DNA of 61,045 nucleotides from Ruminococcus sp. (GCA_017458105.1 JAFTGC010000046.1:1-61045), one strand, 5' to 3'; shown: positions 37,593 through 46,669, counted from the first letter of the stretch. Made by a program: numbers and translations. The notes: generated by a model from the letters alone, not told the origin.

Positions 37593-38551
37593 ATTTCCTC
37601 CAGCCATTTTACTGCGTCAAGTGCGTGATAAGTTATTATAATATCAGCACCTGCACGCTTGATTGCTATGAGGTTTTCTAGAACTATGCGTTTTTCGTCA
37701 ATCCAACCGTTTTGAGCTGCCGCCTTAACCATTGAATACTCACCGCTGACATTGTATGCAACAAGCGGGAAGTCAAAGCGACTTGCCTCTTTGATAACAT
37801 CCAGGTATGCAAGGGCAGGTTTAACCATCACCATATCTGCACCCTCAAGAATATCATCCTCAATTTCACGGATTGCTTCCTTGCCGTTGGCAGGGTCCAT
37901 CTGATAAGTTTTTCTGTCACCAAAACAAGGTGCAGATTCTGCCGCATCTCTGAACGGCGAATAATATCCCGAAGCAAATTTTGCACTGTATGCCATAATC
38001 GGAACATCGGTAAAGCCGTTTTCATCCAATGCGTTTCTTATTGCATCAACTCTGCCGTCCATCATATCGGACGGTGCGATTATATCTGCCCCTGCTTTTG
38101 CAAGGCTGACTGACATTTTTGAAAGAAGCGGAAGAGTTTCATCATTTAAAATTTTGTCGCCGCTTACCACTCCACAGTGACCGTGCGAGGTATATTCGCA
38201 AAGGCAGACATCGGCAACTATTATCAGCTTTGGAAACTTACTCTTTATATAGCGGATAGCCTGTTGGGTAATTCCGTTTTCGTCATAAGCAGATGTTGCC
38301 AATTCATCCTTATGTTTTGGAATACCGAAAATAAGCAGTCCTGAAACTTTACTTTCGGCAATCTGCTGTAAAATTTCATCTAAATTGTCAATAGAATACT
38401 GATAAATACCCGGCATTGAGTCAATTGGATTTTTGATATTTTCGCCCTCTGCGACAAAAATAGGATAAATTAAATCCTTTGGCGTGACATATGTTTCTCG
38501 CACAAGGTTTCTGATTTGTTCAGTTTTCCTAAGTCGTCTGAATCTTCTCAC
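37589..38551 (-). CDS. hemB: Porphobilinogen synthase
   Basis: Condenses two 5-aminolevulinates to porphobilinogen. 320 residues. [26 protein letters not shown] (metal-site cysteines), the substrate lysine regions [17 protein letters not shown] and [12 protein letters not shown] are present. It overlaps cobA-hemD by 23 bp and hemL by 4 bp. Confidence 0.96.
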   Translation of the reverse strand: MRRFRRLRKTEQIRNLVRETYVTPKDLIYPIFVAEGENIKNPIDSMPGIYQYSIDNLDEILQQIAESKVSGLLIFGIPKHKDELATSAYDENGITQQAIRYIKSKFPKLIIVADVCLCEYTSHGHCGVVSGDKILNDETLPLLSKMSVSLAKAGADIIAPSDMMDGRVDAIRNALDENGFTDVPIMAYSAKFASGYYSPFRDAAESAPCFGDRKTYQMDPANGKEAIREIEDDILEGADMVMVKPALAYLDVIKEASRFDFPLVAYNVSGEYSMVKAAAQNGWIDEKRIVLENLIAIKRAGADIIITYHALDAVKWLEEI

Positions 38552-40025
38552 GCTCTGCCTCCTGTATGATTAAATCCACAATTCCTTTGGCACTGCCGTT
38601 TTTTGCAACCAGATAATTTTCAACTCCGTTTGCCGAAAGTGCCTTTGCTGTAGGTTCGCCAATGCAAACAATTTTTGTTTTTGGAGAAATCCTGATGTTG
38701 TTTTCAAAAAAATGCTTTACACCCGAAGAACTCGCAAAAGTGATAAAATCAGTATCCACAGTCTTATCATCAGTGTTAATCGGTAAGTTTTCAACTTCAT
38801 AAGTTTTTATATCTGCATAATTTATTTTATGTTCATCAAGAATTTTATTTAACTCAATTGAGCCTGATTTTGCCCTTAATATCAGCAAGTTATCGTCTTG
38901 TTTAACAGTTTTTACAAGCGTTTTTGCAAGGTTAATAGCGGTGTATTCATCGGGAATGAGATCAGCATAAAGTCCGTATTTTTCAAGGGCTTTAGCTGTT
39001 CCCTTACCAACTGTTGCAATTTTTAAATTTGCAAGTTTTCTAACATCAAATTTAAGCTTTTGAAGCCGTTTTATAAAAATCACAACTCCGTTTGTACTTG
39101 TAAAAACAAGCCAACTGTAGTTTGAAAGATTGTTAAACGCACTATAAAATTCGTTGCTGTCACTGCAATCTTTAACCCTTAGATAATCAAGTGTTTTTAA
39201 TTTTGCACCATAATTTTTGAGCTGCAGAGAAAGTTTGTCGGCGAATTTTTTAGTACCTGTTACTGTAACAGAAACATCTCTCAGCGGTTTAAAAACAGTT
39301 TCAGAAAAATCAAAATCTGCAACCTCACCTACAACTATTACTGCAGGCGATTTTATTTTTTCTCTTTGTACATCTTTATAAATATTTTTCAAAGTACTTT
39401 TAACAATCCGCTGATGCGTACTTGCACCGTTTGAAATTATGGCAGTCGGAGTATTTTCAGATTTACCGTGCTCAATCAAACTGTCTGATATTTGTGAAAG
39501 TTTGTTAAGCCCCATCAAAAATACAAGAGTACCGTCAAGACGAGCATATGTGTTCATATTTTTAGGAAGAACTTCATCTGCTGTATTCCCTGTTATAATG
39601 TGTACGCTACGGCTGGTTTTGCGGTGAGTTACCGGAATGCCTGCGAGTTCGGGAACTGCTATTGATGATGATATACCCGGAACAACAGAATACTCTATTT
39701 TCTCGCTTTGCAATGCGAGAACTTCCTCTCCGCCTCTGCCAAAAACAAACGGATCACCGCCTTTAAGACGAACCACCGTTTTACCGTCCTTAGCTTTATC
39801 TATCAAAATCTTATTTATACTTTCCTGCGTTTCACTGTGTTTGCCTGCACGCTTTCCGACACAAATATGTTCGGCATCGGGTGCATAATCAAGCAGAGCT
39901 TTATCAATTAAACTATCATAAACAACAGTATCGCAATTTTCGAGCAGTGATTTTCCACGCAGAGTTATTAAATCGTAATCTCCGCATCCTGCCCCGACAA
40001 GGTAAACCTTTCCATATTTGCTCAT
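38529..40025 (-). CDS. cobA: CobA-HemD fusion: uroporphyrinogen-III methyltransferase and synthase
   Basis: 498 residues. Residues 1-240: SAM-dependent uroporphyrinogen-III C-methyltransferase ([57 protein letters not shown]). Residues 245-498: uroporphyrinogen-III synthase ([13 protein letters not shown] and [11 protein letters not shown]). It converts hydroxymethylbilane to precorrin-2. Such fusions are common in Clostridia. No hemE, hemG or later heme genes follow, so the branch goes to siroheme or cobalamin. Confidence 0.95.
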   Translation of the reverse strand: MSKYGKVYLVGAGCGDYDLITLRGKSLLENCDTVVYDSLIDKALLDYAPDAEHICVGKRAGKHSETQESINKILIDKAKDGKTVVRLKGGDPFVFGRGGEEVLALQSEKIEYSVVPGISSSIAVPELAGIPVTHRKTSRSVHIITGNTADEVLPKNMNTYARLDGTLVFLMGLNKLSQISDSLIEHGKSENTPTAIISNGASTHQRIVKSTLKNIYKDVQREKIKSPAVIVVGEVADFDFSETVFKPLRDVSVTVTGTKKFADKLSLQLKNYGAKLKTLDYLRVKDCSDSNEFYSAFNNLSNYSWLVFTSTNGVVIFIKRLQKLKFDVRKLANLKIATVGKGTAKALEKYGLYADLIPDEYTAINLAKTLVKTVKQDDNLLILRAKSGSIELNKILDEHKINYADIKTYEVENLPINTDDKTVDTDFITFASSSGVKHFFENNIRISPKTKIVCIGEPTAKALSANGVENYLVAKNGSAKGIVDLIIQEAEREKIQTT

Positions 40026-40885
40026 ACGATGTTCACCAGTTTGTCTGCAAGCTTAAATCTATTTTCAATTTTGTCTGTATCAGTAAGAATATTCTTACCG
40101 TTTATTGAAAGTGAAAGTGTAATTTCATCGTCATTTGTGAAAGCATATGCTCCCAAAGGAACACTGCCGTCATGGTTTAGTTTTTCAAAAACATAACGCT
40201 CAATTTCAAAAGCATAAAATGTTTTTTCGTCACGGATAGCTTTTACAACCGGTGTAACAAAATCGTCTTTTCTGCTTTCAAGTGCAATTATTGCCTGGCA
40301 AGGCTCAGTGATAAACTCGTTATAAGTGAATTTTTTGAATTCAAATCTTTCATCTTTATCAAAGCCAAGTCGGGTGATACCTGCCATTGCAAGGATAATT
40401 GCATCGTAATCACCTTTAAGTAATTTTTCAAGACGAACATCAACATTTCCTCTTATCACCTTAAAAGTGGCTTTTGGATAATACTTTTTGGTATTTAGTA
40501 TTCTCCTTTTGCTACCTGTGCCGATTACAAAATCGGGAATATTCTGAATTTGTGTTCCATTTTTTGTTATTATTGCATCACGATAGTCCGCACGCTCTAA
40601 CACGCTGACTATCTCAAGACCGTCGCCCAAATATGAAGGTAGATCTTTTGCACTATGTATTGCAAGGTCAATTTCTTTATTAATAAGTGCCTGTTCAATA
40701 TCATCGGTAAATACAGCAGAACCACCGATTTCGCTCACCGGTTTATTCTGGATTCTATCACCTTTGGTGCTGATTGGTACTGTTACTATATCAACCTCGG
40801 GGAACTTTTCTTTTATTCTATTGGAAACCATCTCTGTCTGTACCAAGGCAAGCCTACTGGTACGAGTGCCTATCCTTATCTTCAT
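40022..40885 (-). CDS. hemC: Porphobilinogen deaminase (hydroxymethylbilane synthase)
   Basis: Links four porphobilinogens into hydroxymethylbilane. 287 residues. IRIGTRTSRLALVQTEMV, DLAIHSAKDLPSYLG, IRGNVDVRLEKL and ALESRKDD are seen. The family's dipyrromethane-cofactor cysteine, normally in the C-terminal domain (LNGGCxVP type), is not evident: the matching place reads NHDGSVPLGAYAF, with Ser where Cys is expected. This should be examined. It overlaps both neighbours by 4 and 1 bp. Confidence 0.93.
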   Translation of the reverse strand: MKIRIGTRTSRLALVQTEMVSNRIKEKFPEVDIVTVPISTKGDRIQNKPVSEIGGSAVFTDDIEQALINKEIDLAIHSAKDLPSYLGDGLEIVSVLERADYRDAIITKNGTQIQNIPDFVIGTGSKRRILNTKKYYPKATFKVIRGNVDVRLEKLLKGDYDAIILAMAGITRLGFDKDERFEFKKFTYNEFITEPCQAIIALESRKDDFVTPVVKAIRDEKTFYAFEIERYVFEKLNHDGSVPLGAYAFTNDDEITLSLSINGKNILTDTDKIENRFKLADKLVNIV

Positions 40886-41487
40886 TATGATTCCTCAATT
40901 ATTTTCAGAACTTCTTTTTCATCAGGATTTTCATTATCTATATAAATATCAAGTATTTGTTGAAGCAATGCTTTACGCTGTGCTTCCGTACTGATTTTAT
41001 CTTTTATCATTAATCTATATTCGCCTAATTTATCGGCAATTTTAAAATCTTTATCGTAGGATTTTTCAATCTTTTCACGAAGATAACGCGAGTATATCGG
41101 GCATTTGCCGGAAGTTGAAATACCTATTGTCACACTATCGTTTTTTATGAGAGCAGGGAAAATAAATCCGCATTTATCTCTGTCATCAACAGTATTGACA
41201 AGTATGTTTTTGGCTGTGCATAATTCAAAAATATGTGAATTCAAGGCATTATCATCAGTTGCTGTTATTACCATAAAAGCATTGTTGATGTCGCTGTCCT
41301 TAAACTTTCTTTTAATGACGGTAACATTTGGGAGATTGGTGATTTCTCGGTGAATCTCAGGCGAAACAACCGTTATTTTAGGATTAAACAGAAGAAGTTT
41401 TTCTACCTTTCGCAGTGCTACTGTTCCGCCGCCTACGACTAAACATATTTTATCTTTTATATCAATATAAAAAGGAAAATACCCCAT
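40885..41487 (-). CDS. Precorrin-2 dehydrogenase / sirohydrochlorin ferrochelatase
   Basis: 200 residues, of the Met8/SirC/CysG-B type. The NAD-binding fold is FYIDIKDKICLVVGGGTVALRKVEKLL; the catalytic region VNTVDDRDKCGFIFPALI and IGISTSGKCPIYSRYLREKIE follow. It oxidises precorrin-2 to sirohydrochlorin and may insert iron to give siroheme. It supplies the cofactor of the sulfite reductase in the same operon. Confidence 0.93.
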   Translation of the reverse strand: MGYFPFYIDIKDKICLVVGGGTVALRKVEKLLLFNPKITVVSPEIHREITNLPNVTVIKRKFKDSDINNAFMVITATDDNALNSHIFELCTAKNILVNTVDDRDKCGFIFPALIKNDSVTIGISTSGKCPIYSRYLREKIEKSYDKDFKIADKLGEYRLMIKDKISTEAQRKALLQQILDIYIDNENPDEKEVLKIIEES

Positions 41488-41502
41488 TTGTTCACCTTTG
41501 AT

Positions 41503-42624
41503 TTAAAGCGTTTTCAACACATTTATAAACTCTTCAAAAGCAGTTGCGGATGCTGTCGATTTCATTTTATAAATAAGTTCCTCAAGCGGTTTATTTTCAA
41601 CTGCATTTTTCACTTTATCAAGCAAAGGCAATAAGTCATGGAACAACAAATCTTTCTTTAGAGAATTCAGTTCTTCATCTATTATTTCCTTAGCCTTACT
41701 CACACTGTCAAGTTTTATAATATTATTTTCCCTTGCCAACTGCTCAAAGTAATCTATATTAATAAGTTTAGTATCTTTGATTTTTGTCACAAAACTGTCA
41801 ATATCGGCAGGAACAGCAAGGTCAATAAAAAGCCTTTGTTTTTCGTCGTTAATATACTTTTTTAAGTCATAATATGTAATTGTATAGTGAGGACTTGATG
41901 TTGCACTGATTATACAGTCGGCTTCATTTATATATTTATAACGGTCTTTATAATCTACAACATCAATACCGAGATTTTCAATTACACTGAACCTTGAATT
42001 GTGATGACGAAGCGTTGCTTTCACCGTAACATCCTTGTGTGAAATCAGGTTTTTTAACACAGTTGTTCCAACATTACCGGACGAGCCGATAACGAGTATA
42101 TTTCTGCCAAATTTTACAGCTTCATTAGAAGCAAGCGTTGCAACCGAAACAGATGTCCTTGAAAGTGCAGTATCTGTTTTTATCCTCTTTGCACAAGCAA
42201 ATGCTGACTGAAAAATCATATTAAGCTCATAGGCTGTTGTATTTTCTTCCTTAGCTGTCATATAGGCATTCATGGTCTGCCCAAGGATTTCATCCTCACC
42301 TACTACCATTGAATCAATACCGCAAGCAACCTTGAAAAGATGCTTAGACGCATTATCGTCATAATAAAAAAGAAGGTGCTTTGTAAGCAAATCTGCAGGA
42401 ACACCGGCATAGTTTGCAATTGTATTTACTACATATTAATCTGAACCCTTTTCACCGCAAAAGTAAACCTCGGTTCGATTACAAGTGCAAAGCAGAACAC
42501 ACTCAGTAACTTTGCCGGAAGAACACATTTCCGATGTGATTTTACTCTTGGTTTTTGTGTTAAAAGATAGCTTCTGACGGAGATGTAAATTTGCGGATTT
42601 GTAACTTACACTTATACAATACAA
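41503..42624 (-). pseudogene. hemA: Glutamyl-tRNA reductase gene interrupted by an in-frame TAA
   Basis: First enzyme of the C5 tetrapyrrole pathway. A 62-residue start (MYCISVSYKSANLHLRQKLS, then CTCNRTEVYFCGEKGSD) ends at TAA 42436-42438. The same frame continues without shift as YVVNTIANYAGVPADLLTKH and through the whole enzyme (GIDSMVVGEDEILGQ, SGNVGTTVLKNL). The catalytic Cys of TCNRTE is before the stop. Total length would be about 372 residues. TTG start at 42624 with GGAG 8 bp upstream. Either a real nonsense mutation, a recoded stop or a base error; the downstream genes are intact. Confidence 0.85.
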
Positions 42625-42640
42625 AGGGCTTTCTCCAATA

Positions 42641-42672
42641 CTGAATTTAGTAACTTCTGAATTTAGTAACTT
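42641..42672. repeat. Perfect 16-bp tandem duplication upstream of hemA
   Basis: CTGAATTTAGTAACTT occurs twice without gap (42641-42656 and 42657-42672), directly before the hemA ribosome site. The stretch further upstream (about 42673-42725) is AT-rich with repeated TATAATTATA-like blocks. Confidence 0.85.
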
Positions 42673-42749
42673 ATAATTTCTTTATAATTATAACCAACTC
42701 TTTATAACTATAATTTATAATAACCGCAAAAAAAGGACGAAAAACACTT

Positions 42750-42812
42750 AATGTTCTCCGCCCGTTAGTTGCAAACGCAATAATATCCTACCCATTAATC
42801 TCAGAGAACATT
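42750..42812 (-). promoter_or_regulatory. Stem-loop in the siroheme operon leader
   Basis: On the minus strand AATGTTCTC (42804-42812, inside the short ORF) and GAGAACATT (42750-42758) can form a 9-bp stem. A U-rich tract (CCTTTTTTTGCGG) follows about 15 bases downstream. The arrangement of a translated ORF overlapping one arm suggests attenuation; this is inference. Confidence 0.45.
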
Positions 42813-42874
42813 TGAAAACACTCAGCAGGAGTGAAGATCTGGTTACGAGTTTTATTCATATACATATACATCAT
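42788..42874 (-). CDS. 28-residue upstream ORF in the siroheme operon leader
   Basis: Encodes MMYMYMNKTRNQIFTPAECF followed by QMFSEING. AAAGGAGAG lies about 9 bp before the ATG, one of the better ribosome sites in the region, and a promoter starts just upstream. Its second half overlaps one arm of a 9-bp stem. It may be a leader peptide controlling the 12-gene siroheme/sulfur operon, or an independent small protein. No family was recognised. Confidence 0.5.
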   Translation of the reverse strand: MMYMYMNKTRNQIFTPAECFQMFSEING

Positions 42875-42914
42875 ATAACCGTTCTCTCCTTTGGATAGCA
42901 TCTATATCACTGTA

Positions 42915-42943
42915 ATTATCCTACTTTGACGGTTAAAAGTCAA
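42915..42943 (-). promoter_or_regulatory. Promoter of the siroheme/sulfur operon
   Basis: Minus-strand -35 TTGACT (42938-42943), 17 bp spacer, -10 GATAAT (42915-42920). The -35 lies in an inverted repeat, TTGAC-TTTTAACC-GTCAA, that may be an operator. Transcription would start near 42908, 34 bases before the short ORF. Confidence 0.7.
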
Positions 42944-42980
42944 TTGGAATAAAATTTAAATATTTTCATATATAATGTGG

Positions 42981-43967
42981 TTAAATTTCAAAGTGATAAT
43001 CATCAGGCAATCTGTATTCAGACGGCGTAATACTGAAATTCTTTTTGAATTGCTTAGAGAAATAGGCAACATCCTTATAGTCCATTCTTTTGGCAATTTC
43101 ATTAACCTTCATATCAGTATTCCTCAACAACCATGCTGCACGCATAAGTTTTATGTATGTGATATAATCAACAAATCTTATTCCTGTTTGTGCAATAAAC
43201 ACCGTGCTCAGGTAAGACTTATTTATCCTTAGCTCTTCCGAAATTGCCTTTTGACGAAGGTCGCTTTCAGGATTATACAAAATATACTCTATTATAACGC
43301 TGAGCATTTCGCTATGGTTTGGAAGAAGAAGTTTATAGCTTTCAAACAAAGCGATAAATCTGCTCTTATGTTCGGTTGTATCGTAAACATTGGCTCCGAT
43401 ATAATCCTTTTCATTAACATAAAGGTCGAGCCAGTCGTTCTTTTCAAAAATGACCTTCACCGCTTTGTCTATGACATCACTCATAACATTGACTTTGTAG
43501 AGATGCTCGACAAAGTCATAAAGCGAATCCTCATTTCTGAAAAAGAGTTCAAGAAGTTTATCAGTGAATTCAGAGCTTGAATTTTGAGCATCCTCGTTAT
43601 CTGATTTAATTCTATTGAACAACGAAAGAATGAGTCTTTCTTCAAAAGGAAGAGTAAAATAATCATCCACACCGAGAACAATGCCCTTTCGTGCTGATTC
43701 AAAATCAGCCTCTAAGCTGCATAGAGCAATATGGTTGCAGAATTTGCTGCTTTTGACATTTTTAAGAACACGGTAATTATCCTCTGCAACAAGCTGATTT
43801 TCAAGAATAAGCAAATCAAAACGCTTGTTTTGAAGGATTGCTTCAAGCTGTTTTATGCCTGTGCATACGGCTTGAATTTCAAATCCGGTTTCTTCACCCC
43901 ATATATGGAGTGCTGTAAGCTTTGCGAGCAAGTTGCAGTTTTCTAAAACTAAACCTACACTATAAAT
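42981..43967 (-). CDS. AraC-family regulator with degenerate receiver-like N-terminus
   Basis: The C-terminal 100 residues are an AraC-type pair of helix-turn-helix motifs (LRQKAISEELRINKSYLSTVF, and VNEIAKRMDYKDVAYFSKQFKKNFSITPSEYR). The N-terminal half looks like a response-regulator fold (FDLLILENQLVAEDNYRVLKN, IALCSLEAD, GVDDYFTLPF). Conventional start codons give only a TTG at 43931 without a ribosome site. An ATT at 43967 has GAGGTG 7 bp upstream and adds 12 residues that complete the first beta strand, so ATT initiation is proposed. Lies just upstream of the siroheme/sulfur operon in the same direction; probable regulator of it. Confidence 0.8.
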   Translation of the reverse strand: MYSVGLVLENCNLLAKLTALHIWGEETGFEIQAVCTGIKQLEAILQNKRFDLLILENQLVAEDNYRVLKNVKSSKFCNHIALCSLEADFESARKGIVLGVDDYFTLPFEERLILSLFNRIKSDNEDAQNSSSEFTDKLLELFFRNEDSLYDFVEHLYKVNVMSDVIDKAVKVIFEKNDWLDLYVNEKDYIGANVYDTTEHKSRFIALFESYKLLLPNHSEMLSVIIEYILYNPESDLRQKAISEELRINKSYLSTVFIAQTGIRFVDYITYIKLMRAAWLLRNTDMKVNEIAKRMDYKDVAYFSKQFKKNFSITPSEYRLPDDYHFEI

Positions 43968-44036
43968 GGAAACGCACCTCTTTTTATATCTTTAAACAGA
44001 GAAAATATCTCTTTTGAATAGGTTTTTTAAATAAAA

Positions 44037-44846
44037 TTATTTATCACTAATTTTAAAGCTGTTGTTTTCAGCGAGCTTTAACCATGGGCGTAATGAGCGT
44101 TGTTTAGCAACATCACTGAGGTCTATATCGAGCAATATCAACTCTTCTTTATCATCTGTCTTAAAAAGCAGACTACCGTCGGGTTTAGCCACTAAAGACT
44201 GACCGCAAAAAACAATGTTACCCTCCCTGCCGACACGATTGCACATTGCAACATACGCAAGGTTTTGAAAAGCCTGTATACGAACCTCCCATTCAAACAG
44301 TTCCATTGGTTCGCTTTTGAGATTCGCTGTTGGAATTAAAATAAGCTCTGCACCTTTAAGTGAACATTTACGAATACTTTCCGGCATATGGCGGTCAAAA
44401 CATATTACTATACCTATTTTGCCAAAAGGAGTATCGTACACTTTGAATCCGTCATCGGACGGCGTATAATAATCCTGTTCATAAAAATTTTGAGCCTGAG
44501 CGATATAGACCATCTTGGAGATTCCGATAATTTTACCATTGTCATCGATCATCAGCGAAGCATCATATTTTTTGCCGTTAAGTGAAAGGTAAACATTTGG
44601 TGAAGCGTAAATTTTTGATTCTTTACAAGCTTGGCATATCGCCTTAATCTCAGGAGAATCCTGAGTCATAAGAAACATATCGGCATTTTTATTTTCATAT
44701 TGAGGAAAAAAAGGCGAAAGCTGAACCTCAGGAAAAAATATTAAATCTGCATTATTACGCTTTGCTTTTTTGATAAGACGCAAAGTTTTTTGCAAGTTAT
44801 CTTCTACAGATTCACTAACCTGAATTTGTGCCATTGCAAGGTTCAT
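44037..44846 (-). CDS. Nitrilase-superfamily (carbon-nitrogen hydrolase) protein
   Basis: 269 residues. Catalytic triad regions: Glu in DLIFFPEVQLSP, Lys in IGISKMVYIA and Cys in IGIVICFDRHMPES. The family hydrolyses amides, carbamoyl compounds or omega-amides such as alpha-ketoglutaramate; the substrate is not evident. Its ATG overlaps the stop of the upstream PLP enzyme by four bases, so both probably act on linked sulfur amino-acid metabolites. Confidence 0.9.
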   Translation of the reverse strand: MNLAMAQIQVSESVEDNLQKTLRLIKKAKRNNADLIFFPEVQLSPFFPQYENKNADMFLMTQDSPEIKAICQACKESKIYASPNVYLSLNGKKYDASLMIDDNGKIIGISKMVYIAQAQNFYEQDYYTPSDDGFKVYDTPFGKIGIVICFDRHMPESIRKCSLKGAELILIPTANLKSEPMELFEWEVRIQAFQNLAYVAMCNRVGREGNIVFCGQSLVAKPDGSLLFKTDDKEELILLDIDLSDVAKQRSLRPWLKLAENNSFKISDK

Positions 44847-46036
44847 ATTAAATTAACCTTTTCCAATGCTTGTTTTAAATCATTAATAATGTCCTCAGCA
44901 TCCTCTATTCCTACGCTAAAACGGAAAAATCCGTTATGGAATTCTTCAGGATAAAGGTACTGCCTTTCATCATCTTCTCCCAGAAAAACTATCAAACTTT
45001 CATCATGACCGAGAGAAACAGCTGAGGTAATAACACGAAGGTTTTGCACAAATTTATTATGAGTATCGTGATCAGCCTTAAGTCCAAATGACAATACTCC
45101 TCCAAAACCATTGCTCATCTGACTTTTTGCAATATCGTGTCCCTTATGATTTTCAAGACCCGGATATGCTACAAAACTGATATTTTTCTGCTTTTGCAGC
45201 CATTTTGCAACTTTTAGTGCGTTTTCATTGTGCTGACGCATACGAAGCGGTAATGTTACCGAACCTCTCATAATCAGCCAAGCATTAAACGGACTTATTG
45301 TACCGCCCAGATTCACCTGTGACTGTGCACGAATAACATCAAGGTACTCTCTTTTTCCGATGATAGCACCTCCCATTGCATCTCCGTGTCCGTTTATATA
45401 TTTTGTCAAACTTTCAACGGTAAAATCCGCACCGAGTTCAATAGGACGCTGGTTATATGGCGAAGCAAATGTATTATCAACTGATAGCAAAGCTCCGTTT
45501 TCATGTGCAATATCAGCAATTGCACGAATGTCGGATATTGACAAAGTCGGATTTCCCGGAGTTTCTATATGAATCAATTTTGTATTAGGTTTAACTGCAC
45601 TGCGAACAGCATTAATATCTGTTGTATCCACAATAGTTGTTTCTACATTGAATTTATTGTTAAAAAGCTCGTTAAGCAACCGATAAACAGCAATATATGT
45701 AACACTGGAAAAAATTACATGGTCTCCGCTTTTCAGTAATGCAAAAAATAGTCCTGATAATGCAGCAACACCGCTTGCCAGCACTATACAATCTTCTCCG
45801 CCTTCAAGTGAAGCGAGTTTTTCTTGAAGATATTTTTGATTTGAACCACCGTTTCTTGTATATAAATTTCCATCGGCACTTGACCAGTTCACATTAGTAG
45901 GGTCATAAGGAAGTTCATAACTGTTAGCCATTGTTATCGGTCTTTTAATAGCACCTGTTTCGCCATCAACATCATTACCGGTATGCACAGCCCTGGTTTC
46001 AAATCCAAATTCATCTCCATATGTTCTTTTTAACAC
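44843..46036 (-). CDS. Cys/Met metabolism PLP enzyme (cystathionine synthase/lyase type)
   Basis: 397-residue PLP enzyme. FETRAVHTGNDVDGETGAIK is the usual opening; LYTRNGGSNQKYLQEKLASLEG, IHIETPGNPTLSISDI and the PLP-lysine block TVESLTKYINGHGDAMGG follow. It could be cystathionine gamma-synthase, gamma-lyase or methionine gamma-lyase; sequence alone does not decide. GTG 46036 (GGGGTGA upstream) fits the family's start; an in-frame TTG at 46099 would add 21 residues. Coupled to the nitrilase-type gene; its promoter carries a perfect palindrome. Confidence 0.88.
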   Translation of the reverse strand: MLKRTYGDEFGFETRAVHTGNDVDGETGAIKRPITMANSYELPYDPTNVNWSSADGNLYTRNGGSNQKYLQEKLASLEGGEDCIVLASGVAALSGLFFALLKSGDHVIFSSVTYIAVYRLLNELFNNKFNVETTIVDTTDINAVRSAVKPNTKLIHIETPGNPTLSISDIRAIADIAHENGALLSVDNTFASPYNQRPIELGADFTVESLTKYINGHGDAMGGAIIGKREYLDVIRAQSQVNLGGTISPFNAWLIMRGSVTLPLRMRQHNENALKVAKWLQKQKNISFVAYPGLENHKGHDIAKSQMSNGFGGVLSFGLKADHDTHNKFVQNLRVITSAVSLGHDESLIVFLGEDDERQYLYPEEFHNGFFRFSVGIEDAEDIINDLKQALEKVNLI

Positions 46037-46140
46037 AAACTCACCCCATTTTATTGAGGACTGTTTTTGATTTATTTGAAAATTATCAAATGATTTCAAA
46101 ATCCATTATCCCCATTTAACCTACCATTTTTATCGGTTTA

Positions 46141-46169
46141 ATATTAACACAATATCGGTATATTGTCAA
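46141..46169 (-). promoter_or_regulatory. Promoter with palindromic operator for the PLP enzyme gene
   Basis: Minus-strand -35 TTGACA (46164-46169) and -10 TAATAT (46141-46146), spacer 17 bp. The palindrome ACAATAT-CGGT-ATATTGT (46149-46166) fills the spacer and reaches into the -35, the ideal place for a repressor. Confidence 0.75.
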
Positions 46170-46271
46170 GGAGATTCAAAAAACATATTACAATTAATTG
46201 TGTATTAATTAAGTTTAATAATAAATCAAATACAATTTGTTGTGTTGCTGTTTTTTATTTTTAGGCTCTTT

Positions 46272-46297
46272 TTATGGCAAACAGTTTGTTGCCATAA
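46272..46297. repeat. Inverted repeat between divergent genes
   Basis: TTATGGCAA (46272-46280) and TTGCCATAA (46289-46297) flank an 8-base loop. It lies between the PLP enzyme promoter and cotJA. It may be an operator or a leader hairpin; no U-run follows on either strand. The rest of 46170-46462 shows no gene, and a sporulation promoter could not be assigned with confidence. Confidence 0.6.
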
Positions 46298-46462
46298 CCG
46301 ATTGTAACAAAAAAATATACTTTTCATATTATGTAATGATTTAAGACAACAATATAAAAATACCACAAAATAAGTTTCAAAGCACTATCTATACACAATA
46401 TATGTGTGATACCGTTTTAATCGATAAATTATGTTGTCACTTCAAAATAAAGGAGAATCAAC

Positions 46463-46669
46463 TTGAATATAGATGAAATTTTTAAAAGCTATGGTATAAG
46501 CCCTATTCCAAAGGACGCAACCGAAGCAATGGCTTATGTTCCTTACCAAAGCAATAATCCGAAATTTTATTCGCATCACCACGGTTTTGAATCGGGGACA
46601 ATTTTCCCTTCTCTTCACAAACCTTTTATGTGTTATGAATGTATGGAGGAGGATGACGATAATGAGTGA
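46463..46669 (+). CDS. cotJA: Spore coat-associated protein CotJA
   Basis: 68 residues. IFKSYGISPIPKDATEAMAYVPYQ is the CotJA signature, and the acidic end (CYECMEEDDDNE) fits the family. TTG start at 46463 with AAAGGAG 7 bp upstream. CotJA, CotJB and CotJC are made in the mother cell under SigE in Bacillus and enter the coat together. It overlaps cotJB by 8 bp. Confidence 0.9.
   Translation: MNIDEIFKSYGISPIPKDATEAMAYVPYQSNNPKFYSHHHGFESGTIFPSLHKPFMCYECMEEDDDNE

Noticed and set aside
41503-42624. Programmed frameshift or two separate genes in hemA
   Set aside because: Both parts are in the same frame and together make one enzyme; a nonsense codon explains it more simply.
31750-46166. Shared TCGGTATA motif in sulfur promoters
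   Set aside because: The 8-mer occurs near the sbp leader and in the PLP-enzyme palindrome but also at an unrelated place near 755. About two chance copies are expected in a window of this size.
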